Part shown: one piece after another, positions 1 through 5,937 of the stretch
How the letters are laid out: the number at the start of each line of letters is the position of its first letter
How positions within the stretch are numbered: the first letter of the stretch is position 1
Assembly (NCBI GenBank): GCA_050304855.1
Contig: JBNLEI010000068.1
Location: forward strand, 1-6,108
Reading direction: 5' to 3'
DNA: 6,108 nucleotides
DNA from: Methylomarinum sp050304855
GTDB taxonomy: Bacteria; Pseudomonadota; Gammaproteobacteria; Methylococcales; Methylomonadaceae
Notes under the pieces: generated by a model
Told to the model about the DNA's origin: nothing
Databases searched by the model: none
Seen by the model: the letters and a program-made list of their open reading frames with translations, nothing else
Translations under genes and position numbers: made by a program

Positions 1-860
1 GCTCCCCTCATCGGCCCTTTTCTGAATAACCACAAGTCGGCAACCCCCTTGTTTTTAAGCATTTCCATATTCTGTTTTGACTCGGTGATCGTTTCAGCCG
101 CCGAAAAATAAACCAGGTAAGAGGAAATGAGTTGCTGCTCCTTTAAAAAAATTTCCGCTTGGTGATAATCCAGCTGCTGTTTCTTCAACCAACGATTGAT
201 TTGCCTGCGATCCGTAAACGGTCCGACTTCAACACATACCGCCGCCGCAACAGTATCGGCCGCCTCCGTTTGAAGAGTTTCATTTTCCAATGAAAGAGCT
301 TGCTCGGTCACTTGGCTCTTTTCAAACTCGGCTTCCGTTATTTCTTTGTTTGCTTGTTGTGCGGGTCCGCTTGGTTCCTCTTGTGTTGCCAATTGGTCTG
401 CCTCAACAACGCTCTCTTCCGTGTCAACACTGACTTCCGCATTCGCCTGAGTGCCAATGTCCGTATCCGTGTAAAGTTGGAATATCTCAGACAAATCATC
501 ATCGAGGTCGGATTGCTCATCTATTAGCACATCGATAACATCCTCTGACAGAGTTTCCTGATCCGATTGTCCGCCGAATTCTTGCTGACCAGGTATTTCA
601 CTTGTGATTGCGGCGATGGTAAGTGGTTCTTCCGTTTCCTTCGAAACATACGACTCAGAGGATGTCGATGCCGAATTCTCCGCAACCGCCATTTCTTTCG
701 GCAAGGTCTCTTGTTCGGGTAATTCGCTTAGAAGTAGAATCTGCTTTTCTGACTGAGTATTCGTTGCTTTTCCCCGGGAATCATGCAAAGCGCCATTTTG
801 GACTTCCCAAAGAAAAAAAATCACGTTCGCCAATATGACAACAAAGAACCAAAATTTCAT
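1..860 (-). CDS. SPOR-domain membrane-anchored protein, 3' end cut off by the window edge
   Basis: The ATG at 860-858 opens a frame that stays open to base 1, giving 286 codons with no stop, so the C-terminus lies outside the window. Residues 3-19 form one hydrophobic N-terminal membrane segment (FWFFVVILANVIFFLWE). Residues 27-206 are a low-complexity linker with 44 acidic and only 7 basic residues; no Lys or Arg occurs from 75 to 171. From about residue 208 a SPOR-like fold begins: VCVEVGPFTDRRQ, then a helix, then SSYLVYFS and a helix ending KNKGVADLWLF. SPOR domains in general bind denuded septal peptidoglycan, so a cell-envelope role with the C-terminal part in the periplasm is the likely one; the exact function is unknown. 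The start codon shares ATGA with the coaX stop and is preceded by AAGGTGA, which suggests translational coupling. Naming the SPOR family rests on motif recognition by eye. Confidence 0.85.
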   Translation of the reverse strand, partial: MKFWFFVVILANVIFFLWEVQNGALHDSRGKATNTQSEKQILLLSELPEQETLPKEMAVAENSASTSSESYVSKETEEPLTIAAITSEIPGQQEFGGQSDQETLSEDVIDVLIDEQSDLDDDLSEIFQLYTDTDIGTQANAEVSVDTEESVVEADQLATQEEPSGPAQQANKEITEAEFEKSQVTEQALSLENETLQTEAADTVAAAVCVEVGPFTDRRQINRWLKKQQLDYHQAEIFLKEQQLISSYLVYFSAAETITESKQNMEMLKNKGVADLWLFRKGPMRG

Positions 861-1600
861 AACGGTTCACCTTCATCGCAATAAACAGACAATCCCTTTA
901 ACACTAGATTCGGTTCGACTATAACCTGTGCTTCCAGGTTTTCGGCGATCAATCGGGCGTCGCCGCCGGTTACAACCACAGTTTGCGTCCTTCCGCCGTG
1001 CCTTGCTAGCGCATGCTCTACCAGCCCTACGACCGAATAAAGCGTCCCGCTGTATATCGCAGCCGCCGTATGATCGGCCAATCCGACATTCTGATCCTTC
1101 TCGATCATCGGTAACTCAATGGTACCTTCCATCAAGGCTTTTTTCATCAGAGTCAGACCCGGCGTAATCAGTCCGCCCTGATGTCTCCCCGTATCGTCAA
1201 TAAAGTCGATCGTAATAGCGGTTCCGCAGTCGATTACACAAGCGGAACTCCGATAATAGCGATGTAAGGCAAGTAGACTCAACCAACGATCGACGCCCAA
1301 CTGCGTCGGCTTTTTATAAATATTGGAAACGCCACAGGCGTATGCAGAAGAAACGGCAATGACAATATCGGTGTTGGGCCACAGCTGCATTATCAAGATG
1401 CGCAGCTGGTCAACTATTTGTATCGAACCGACTGAAGAGATTGCCACCTGCTTTGGCAAGCTCAAATCCTTCCATTGTTGATTTACGAACCCTAGAAAGT
1501 CGTCACGTCGATAATCGATCGCCGCGCAATATTGGAGATCCCCGTCTTGTTCGGTGCCCCACTTTAGCCGTGAGTTGCCGATATCAATAAGAAGCTTCAT
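857..1600 (-). CDS. coaX: Type III pantothenate kinase (CoaX)
   Basis: This 247-residue protein catalyses the first step of coenzyme A synthesis, ATP-dependent phosphorylation of pantothenate, in the cytoplasm. The family hallmarks of the acetate/sugar-kinase (ASKHA) fold are visible in order: the phosphate-binding DIGNSRLKWG at residues 6-15, GVDRW at 102-106 with the expected catalytic Asp104, DCGTAITID at 124-132, GGLITPGL at 142-149, and TGGDA at 211-215 for nucleotide binding. Length is normal for the family (about 240-260). Type III enzymes are known to need a monovalent cation and to escape feedback inhibition by CoA; neither can be read from the sequence. The ATG overlaps the birA TGA by four bases (ATGA) and the coaX TGA overlaps the next ATG in the same way. 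In some bacteria birA and coaX are adjacent or fused; here they are separate but coupled. Confidence 0.96.
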   Translation of the reverse strand: MKLLIDIGNSRLKWGTEQDGDLQYCAAIDYRRDDFLGFVNQQWKDLSLPKQVAISSVGSIQIVDQLRILIMQLWPNTDIVIAVSSAYACGVSNIYKKPTQLGVDRWLSLLALHRYYRSSACVIDCGTAITIDFIDDTGRHQGGLITPGLTLMKKALMEGTIELPMIEKDQNVGLADHTAAAIYSGTLYSVVGLVEHALARHGGRTQTVVVTGGDARLIAENLEAQVIVEPNLVLKGLSVYCDEGEPL

Positions 1601-2589
1601 GCTTTTCTAAAACTAACCTCGCCGGAAGCAAAGGTTCTCAATTGTTGATTTTCCTCTCTAATCAGCAATAATCCTTGATCATCAATTCCTTCGACAATTC
1701 CGCAATATCGCTGGGTTCCCATGTAAACATCCACTGACTTACCTTGCATACAATCATATTTTCGCCATTCGGCCAGATAATGACTCAGTCCGCAAGTTTC
1801 GAACCCCGAAATGATAGGCATCATATGATTCAACAATTCGGCAGCGAGCCGATTCCTGATCTCGTGACTAGAACGGCCTAGCAGGGTATCCAGGTCAGTC
1901 CACGCTTGATCAATTGCCTGCGCTTCCTTTTGCGGAATATAGCAATTGATTCCCAAGCCGATTATCGCTTGGCACGGACCGCCCGCTTCACCTGCTACCT
2001 CGATCAAGATTCCGGCTAATTTTTGTTGCTGCCAATAAATGTCATTCGGCCATTTCAAACCGACATCATTTACTCCAAATTCAGTTAACGCTCGAACTAC
2101 AGCCACTCCGACAGCTAAGCTTAGTCCTGCAATCGCAGCCGGTCCGCCTTGGTAGCGCCATAAAATGGAAAGATAAATATTGCTACCAAAAGGTGACACC
2201 CAACTTCTACCTCGACGCCCTTTCCCGGATGATTGATATTCGGCGAAACAGGCAACGGCGCTTTCTCCGCCCACATGCGATTTTTGCAATAAATAATCGT
2301 TGGTAGAGGCAATCAGGTCATGAATTTCGATACCGTTCAAGAGCCGATCGGCCTCAGTCGACAAGTGTTCTTCAATCCGCTTTAAAGAAAGCAATTGCAT
2401 CGGCCTTGTCAATTTATAACCTTTTCCGCTCACAGCCGCCAATTCGACGCCAAGATCGTCCAGTCCCTGTAATTGTTTGGAAATCGCAGAACGGGTAACA
2501 CCCAATAATTGCGACAGTTCGGTGCCGGAATGAAATTCTCCGTCACTTAATAAATGGAGTAAACGTTTAAGGTTGGCGGAAATAGCCAC
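1597..2589 (-). CDS. birA: Bifunctional biotin-protein ligase / biotin operon repressor (BirA)
   Basis: This 330-residue protein makes biotinyl-5'-AMP and transfers biotin to the carrier domain of acetyl-CoA carboxylase. It is a class II enzyme: residues 5-60 form a winged helix (DGEFHSGTELSQLLGVTRSAISKQL, then wing GKGYKL), so it should also repress biotin genes when charged. The catalytic core shows STND at 95-98, the biotinyl-AMP loop GKGRRGR at 122-128, KWPND at 179-183, and KLAGILIE at 190-197, whose Lys is the catalytic one in E. coli BirA. The C-terminal SH3-like domain runs from about 280 to 329, ending GEVSF. Length is close to E. coli BirA (321). The start is GTG (2589-2587); it has no good Shine-Dalgarno, but the N-terminus aligns well with the family. 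It lies 18 bases after the PilZ gene and overlaps coaX by four bases. No BirA operator was recognised in the window, so its targets are elsewhere. Confidence 0.96.
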   Translation of the reverse strand: MAISANLKRLLHLLSDGEFHSGTELSQLLGVTRSAISKQLQGLDDLGVELAAVSGKGYKLTRPMQLLSLKRIEEHLSTEADRLLNGIEIHDLIASTNDYLLQKSHVGGESAVACFAEYQSSGKGRRGRSWVSPFGSNIYLSILWRYQGGPAAIAGLSLAVGVAVVRALTEFGVNDVGLKWPNDIYWQQQKLAGILIEVAGEAGGPCQAIIGLGINCYIPQKEAQAIDQAWTDLDTLLGRSSHEIRNRLAAELLNHMMPIISGFETCGLSHYLAEWRKYDCMQGKSVDVYMGTQRYCGIVEGIDDQGLLLIREENQQLRTFASGEVSFRKA

Positions 2590-2607
2590 AAAGACCAGTA
2601 AGAAGAT

Positions 2608-3189
2608 TTAGCTCTGTTTGCTCTCGCGAATCTGTTGCATCTGTTTTTTTACAACGTGCTTTATCAGCAACTCACGATCGTTCTCTTTCATATTGACATA
2701 ATCAACGCCGACATAATAAGGAAAATCGCTTTTTTGTTCATTTTTTTTACAATAAATCACTTTTCCGTAAGCCACGATCACCGCCATGCAGGAGGTCAAC
2801 ATAATTCTGATTTCCAAAAACTCGCCGGCTTTGAGTGGCTCTTCGGTTTCGAATGCTAACCCAGAAGCGCTTAAATTGACATTACGGGTATCGTGCTCAC
2901 CAAAATTATTGCCTTGCATCATGACGACCTGAGCAACTAAATTAATTTTGGTATCCATTACCTTAAGATATTCAAAGAGTTCCGGCTGGCTCTTTTCCAA
3001 TCGGGCACCGATAATATGCGCTTCCTGCGAAAGCGCATCCAAAGCCGCCGCCAAGGAGCAGTTGCTGAGTACGTCATCCGAAACATGGCTTAATGCGGTA
3101 ACCGTTTCTTTATCGACAATTTTGTAGAACAGATTAATCGTATCGTCGATACGAAAAAAACGTCGCCGTTCCAATTGTGTGGTGTTCAT
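2608..3189 (-). CDS. PilZ-domain protein, possible c-di-GMP effector for the stator
   Basis: With the ATG at 3189-3187 the protein has 193 residues (MNTTQLERRRFFRIDD). An upstream TTG at 3195 is also in frame, but GGGG sits 8 bases before the ATG and only 2 before the TTG, so ATG is preferred. The PilZ signature is split: an RxxxR-type stretch (RRRFFR, residues 8-13) at the N-terminus and NxSxxG (NLSASG, 105-110) about 90 residues later, with a mostly helical segment between. The PilZ beta barrel then continues (FLEIRIML, VAYGKVIYC, YYVGVDYV) and ends in a basic helix. Canonical PilZ domains bind c-di-GMP through these two motifs about 20-30 residues apart; a helical insertion of this kind is known in some multimeric PilZ proteins of Xanthomonas. 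There is no YcgR N-terminal domain. Its place 19 bases after pomB suggests control of motility, but this is inference from context. Confidence 0.85.
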   Translation of the reverse strand: MNTTQLERRRFFRIDDTINLFYKIVDKETVTALSHVSDDVLSNCSLAAALDALSQEAHIIGARLEKSQPELFEYLKVMDTKINLVAQVVMMQGNNFGEHDTRNVNLSASGLAFETEEPLKAGEFLEIRIMLTSCMAVIVAYGKVIYCKKNEQKSDFPYYVGVDYVNMKENDRELLIKHVVKKQMQQIRESKQS

Positions 3190-3208
3190 ATTCAAAACCC
3201 CGGAAACT

Positions 3209-4090
3209 CTAATTTGATTGTTCTTCTAATTCGTCACTTTGTATGACGGCTGTTTTTTTATCCAAGCCACGAGTTGGATCATCCTGTTCGATAATAATTT
3301 CGACCCGCCTGTTAATCGCTCTGTTTTTAGCAGAATCGTTAGGCACCAACGGCCGGGTATCAGCAAAGCCTTCGACGACGATCCGATTCTGATCCGTTTC
3401 CTTTTTTTCCATCATGTAATGAGCCACCGTAACCGACCGCGACGCCGCCAGCTCCCAGTTGGAACGATACCAGTCCGTAGAAATAGGAATATCATCGGTA
3501 TGACCGGCCACAACAACCCTGCCCACCGAATGATTGACCGAATCGGTGATTTTATCCATGACCGGTTCAAACCCCGCTTTCAACACCGCACTACCCGATG
3601 GGAAAGAACCTTTTTCATTAATGCGAATAATAATCCGTAAACCGTCCGTTTCAACGGTTACCAACCCTTCTGTGATTTCTTTTTGCAATGATTCTTTGAT
3701 TTGATCAGCCTGATCCTCAATTTCCTTGAGTTTTTCTTGCATGATCTGCTCTTTCAGTTCTTCCATCTCTTCGGCACTGACATCCAAATCAGTATCTTTT
3801 TGATTAGTCGACTGCTTGACTTCTTCCAACAGAGTCGGTTCGGTCTGAGCCGGAGAAAAATGCTGAGCGATAATGCTGGTACCCATCGGCACGTCATCCG
3901 CAGGGATATCCCTCTGCACACCGAATGCATTCATCATCGATTCTGACATTTTTTTAAATTTATTGGCATCCATCGTTGCAAACGACAGCAACAATACGAA
4001 AAAGCACATCAACAAAGACATTAGGTCGGCGAATGTTGCCAGCCACAAAGGCGCACCGACTGGAGGGCATTTAGGACATTCATCGGCCAT
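3209..4090 (-). CDS. pomB: Flagellar stator protein PomB/MotB
   Basis: This 293-residue inner-membrane protein is the peptidoglycan-anchored half of the stator that drives flagellar rotation. Residues 13-39 form the single membrane helix with the motif TFADLMSLLMCFFVLLLSF; Asp22 is the ion-carrying aspartate (Asp24 in Vibrio PomB). Residues 41-60 (DANKFKKMSESMMNAFGVQ) match the plug region that blocks ion flow before assembly. GTSIIAQHFSPAQ at 70-82 closely resembles Vibrio PomB. A charged, helical, probably coiled linker covers about 105-140. The OmpA-like peptidoglycan-binding domain spans about 143-268 with GHTDDIPI (196-203), YRSNWELAASRS (208-219) and GFADTRPLVPNDS...NRRVEI (241-265). 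The gene starts 7 bases after the pomA stop; the AGGTGA that overlaps this stop is the likely ribosome-binding site. The resemblance to PomB rather than E. coli MotB is clear by eye, but ion use was not measured. Confidence 0.95.
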   Translation of the reverse strand: MADECPKCPPVGAPLWLATFADLMSLLMCFFVLLLSFATMDANKFKKMSESMMNAFGVQRDIPADDVPMGTSIIAQHFSPAQTEPTLLEEVKQSTNQKDTDLDVSAEEMEELKEQIMQEKLKEIEDQADQIKESLQKEITEGLVTVETDGLRIIIRINEKGSFPSGSAVLKAGFEPVMDKITDSVNHSVGRVVVAGHTDDIPISTDWYRSNWELAASRSVTVAHYMMEKKETDQNRIVVEGFADTRPLVPNDSAKNRAINRRVEIIIEQDDPTRGLDKKTAVIQSDELEEQSN

Positions 4091-4097
4091 AACTCAC

Positions 4098-4859
4098 CTA
4101 TTCGCCTTCGGCATTCGCGCGTTTTTTCTCGGAAACATAAGAATAAAGCAGTGCTTCCAACACCTTCGGATTCATACCATCTTGAATACCTGCAATAGAA
4201 TCCAGTATCAGTTCTTTATTCGCTTTTTCGTAAAGCAACACACTTGCCAGTTTATCGACCATCGGTAAGGCAAAACAGTTGGCTACAATCGCGCCGTACA
4301 ATGTCGTCAATAACGCAACCGCCATCGCAGGCCCGATACTGGCAGGATCAGACATATTAGCCAGCATTTGCACCAATCCCACCAATGTGCCGATCATCCC
4401 CATCGCAGGCGCCAGATCGCCGACACCTTTCCACATATCCTGTCCTACTTCGTTTCTGGTGACCATCAAATCGATTTCCTGTTGCAATATCTTTTTGACG
4501 AATGCAGGATCGTGACCATCCACACAAAGACTAATGCCTTTTTTCATGAATGTATTGGATATTTCCTCTCCCTCAAGTGCAAGCAATCCATTTTTCCTGG
4601 CCACATCGGCTAATCTAACCGCTTCTTCAATCAATGCAGCCGGGTCATCTTTTTTGTTCAGAAAGGTCTTACCGAGAATCCCGAAAGAGCGTAAAAAATC
4701 GGATAACGGTATGCGCATCAGTGAAACACCGAAGGTTCCACCTATTACAATCAGCAAGGACGGTACATTGACAAACAACATGATGTCACCACCGGTCGCT
4801 ATAGCCGCGGCGATAATACCGATACCCAATAAAAAACCGATTAAGGATGCAATATCCAC
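4098..4859 (-). CDS. pomA: Flagellar stator protein PomA/MotA, Na+-type
   Basis: This 253-residue, four-helix inner-membrane protein forms the ion channel of the stator with PomB and pushes on FliG of the rotor. The GTG at 4859-4857 is chosen as start: AGAGG lies six bases upstream, the N-terminus becomes MDIASLIGFLLG like Vibrio PomA, and residue numbers then coincide with it. A TTG two codons upstream directly abuts AGAGG and is less likely. Membrane helices are at about 4-21, 29-48, 150-169 and 178-198. The cytoplasmic loop keeps the FliG-facing charges Arg88, Lys89, Glu96 and Glu99. The channel stretch GDLAPAMGMIGTLVG has Asp148, Pro151 and Thr158, and LLTTLYGA has Thr186; Thr158 and Thr186 are associated with Na+ flow in Vibrio PomA. 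It leads the possible pomA-pomB-pilZ-birA-coaX-SPOR operon. Confidence 0.95.
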   Translation of the reverse strand: MDIASLIGFLLGIGIIAAAIATGGDIMLFVNVPSLLIVIGGTFGVSLMRIPLSDFLRSFGILGKTFLNKKDDPAALIEEAVRLADVARKNGLLALEGEEISNTFMKKGISLCVDGHDPAFVKKILQQEIDLMVTRNEVGQDMWKGVGDLAPAMGMIGTLVGLVQMLANMSDPASIGPAMAVALLTTLYGAIVANCFALPMVDKLASVLLYEKANKELILDSIAGIQDGMNPKVLEALLYSYVSEKKRANAEGE

Positions 4860-4972
4860 TTTCAACCTCTTGGAAAAAGAATGCTACACACTGTCTCTTG
4901 ACAAGTAATTAGCGATAATTTTAGTTCAATTACGAGAAATGTGTGTTTTTGTTATCCAGTCGTAAGGTCTAT
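4860..4972. other. Intergenic region between tusC and pomA, likely site of the stator promoter
   Basis: This 113-base AT-rich gap is the longest inside the gene block and the natural place for a promoter of the pomAB group. On the minus strand a TAAAAT hexamer (4923-4918) could be a -10 box, but no matching -35 was found at 16-18 bases. A TTGTCA at 4904-4899 lacks a good -10. No sigma-28 (TAAA-N15-GCCGATAA) or sigma-54 (GG-N10-GC) pattern was seen. There is also no GC-rich hairpin followed by T residues that would end the tusDC transcript, and the gap is too short for a tusB gene. Confidence 0.4.
4866..4870 (-). promoter_or_regulatory. Ribosome-binding site that sets the pomA start
   Basis: The minus strand reads AAGAGGTTGAAAGTG. 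AGAGG is six bases from the GTG at 4859, a normal spacing, but has no spacing to the in-frame TTG at 4865. This favours GTG as the true start codon of pomA. Confidence 0.7.
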
Positions 4973-5329
4973 TCAATCGGAAAATACAACATCGTATTCC
5001 TGCAGCAAAGAATGAATGTCTTTACGATAAATTTCCTGGACCGGTAATAAAAGATTTGAAGGTTTCAGCCCCCGGGACTGCAAGGATTCAATTTCCACAA
5101 AATAGAGGTTAACATCGTAAATTTTCAAAGCTTGAAATATTGCAGCGGTATCTTTTAATCCGGCTTTTTCCGGATTTTGTCCCTGATGCAATTGCAACAC
5201 GCCATCGTCCAAAAATAGCAGCCCGACTTGTTGATCAAAAGCGGCAGCGGTCAATACCGCATCCAGCGTTTCCTGTAGATTAGCCCCACTATGCGGCGCA
5301 TGACTCATGACAAATAGAAATTTCTTCAT
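4973..5329 (-). CDS. tusC: Sulfurtransferase complex subunit TusC (DsrF-like)
   Basis: This 118-residue cytoplasmic protein belongs to the DsrE/DsrF-like fold. TusC is part of the TusBCD hexamer, which accepts persulfide sulfur from TusA and passes it to TusE for 2-thiouridine formation at tRNA wobble positions by MnmA; the related DsrEFH complex acts in sulfur oxidation. Family features seen are the N-terminal strand KKFLFVMSHAPHSG (2-15), LDAVLTAAAF (22-31), the conserved turn LLFLDDGVLQLHQGQNPE (37-54), IFQALKIYDV (64-73) and a C-terminal YDVVFSD. The protein has no cysteine at all, so it cannot itself carry a persulfide; in TusBCD the sulfur carrier is a Cys of TusD. Length matches E. coli TusC (119). 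GGAG stands only three bases before the ATG. It lies 79 bases after tusD, and the next gene is pomA, not tusB. Confidence 0.9.
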   Translation of the reverse strand: MKKFLFVMSHAPHSGANLQETLDAVLTAAAFDQQVGLLFLDDGVLQLHQGQNPEKAGLKDTAAIFQALKIYDVNLYFVEIESLQSRGLKPSNLLLPVQEIYRKDIHSLLQEYDVVFSD

Positions 5330-5408
5330 AAACTCCGGCTGTAGTCGTTTCGATGCGCGATCCGCACTTCATCAATAACATTAAAAACACCATCAAAAAA
5401 ATTTGTTT

Positions 5409-5798
5409 TCAGGAAAACTCAATCACCCGATCAGCTGTCAGAACCGCTTCCAGCAACTGCCCTAATCCACCGATGCGAAAACCGGAAGCAACGTCGTTAT
5501 CAAGTTTTCCCAAACGTTTTGCTTCATCGGTGCACAACAACCCCCTACGTTGGGCGGCGGAAATGCATACCACCAAATCCAAATCATGCCGTTTCGCTAA
5601 ATCGCTCCACATGGCGGTTTGCTGCAATTCATCATCCGGCGGCGACGCATATTTGAAAGCATGATAAATCCCCTCTTTGTAGAAGAATACCCTATTTATC
5701 CGATGATTCATCTGCAATGCCGTTTCTATAAAACGGTAGGCAACTAAGCCACCGTAACCGGAATATGGACTGCAATTTACCTGTATCGCAAATTTCAT
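5409..5798 (-). CDS. tusD: Sulfurtransferase complex subunit TusD (DsrE-like)
   Basis: This 129-residue cytoplasmic protein is the likely sulfur-carrying subunit of a TusBCD-type relay. The sequence follows E. coli TusD along its length: MKFAIQVNCSPYSG at the start, the RVFFYKEGIYHAFKYASPP block (35-53), LDLVVCISAAQRRG (73-86), LGKLDNDVASGFRIGGLGQL, and a closing ADRVIEF. Cys78 falls at the same residue number as the active Cys78 of E. coli TusD. The start is secure because a TAA stands six codons upstream (5816-5814) with no other start between. The ribosome-binding site before it is poor (TTATCAGACC). DsrE from sulfur-oxidising dsr clusters is the alternative, but no dsr gene is visible nearby. 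A nested inverted repeat and a weak candidate promoter lie 25-100 bases upstream. Confidence 0.93.
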   Translation of the reverse strand: MKFAIQVNCSPYSGYGGLVAYRFIETALQMNHRINRVFFYKEGIYHAFKYASPPDDELQQTAMWSDLAKRHDLDLVVCISAAQRRGLLCTDEAKRLGKLDNDVASGFRIGGLGQLLEAVLTADRVIEFS

Positions 5799-5822
5799 GG
5801 TCTGATAAAGAATTTAAATAAC

Positions 5823-5875
5823 ATATACTGTAACGCATATTTTAATACGGACGCCGTTAAAGAAGCGTTATATAT
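5823..5875 (-). repeat. Nested inverted repeat upstream of tusD
   Basis: Three pairs of arms share one centre. The inner pair is TTAATACGG (5842-5850) with CCGTTAA (5854-5860) around the loop ACG, with two bases bulged. The middle pair is TAACGC (5831-5836) with GCGTTA (5865-5870), perfect. The outer pair is ATATA (5823-5827) with TATAT (5871-5875). The internal loops are 5 versus 4 and 3 versus 0 bases. It could fold as an imperfect stem-loop in the tusD leader or act as an operator, since its right arm overlaps the candidate -10 box. There is no T-run typical of a terminator. Confidence 0.55.
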
Positions 5876-5898
5876 TCGGACAGGAAGACATCGTTCAA
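5867..5898 (-). promoter_or_regulatory. Weak candidate sigma-70 promoter for tusDC
   Basis: On the minus strand TTGAAC (5898-5893) is followed after 18 bases by TATATA (5874-5869); TATAAC overlaps it at a 20-base spacing. Each hexamer matches the consensus at about four of six positions. The implied start of transcription lies roughly 60 bases before the tusD ATG. Support is only pattern matching. Confidence 0.3.
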
Positions 5899-5937
5899 GC
5901 ATGTTGCAGAATCGATTCTTTGTTCCTCGTTATCAAT

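Noticed and set aside
300..838. Plus-strand frames opposite the SPOR gene
   Set aside because: The minus-strand frame from 860 to 1 is continuously open and begins with a membrane anchor and ends in a SPOR-like domain, so the plus-strand frames are shadows.
2590..2607. BirA operator or a biotin-controlled promoter before birA
   Set aside because: The gap to the PilZ gene is 18 bases and contains no long dyad of the known BirA operator type.
3190..3195. TTG at 3195 as start of the PilZ protein
   Set aside because: The ATG two codons later has better spacing (8 bases) to the GGGG ribosome-binding site.
3239..3640. 133-codon plus-strand frame inside pomB, and similar frames at 3701-3946, 3873-4268 and 4534-4908
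   Set aside because: They lie opposite clear pomB and pomA coding sequence, show no recognisable domain, and look like antisense shadows.
4866..4972. A degenerate or short tusB between tusC and pomA
   Set aside because: The gap is too short and its frames show no TusB-like sequence.
4866..4972. Flagellar sigma-28 promoter before pomA
   Set aside because: No TAAA-N15-GCCGATAA-like match was found on the minus strand.
5330..5408. Small ORF starting in the tusD-tusC gap on the minus strand (MVFLMLLMKCG...)
   Set aside because: It overlaps the start of tusC out of frame, has no clear ribosome-binding site and no recognisable sequence.
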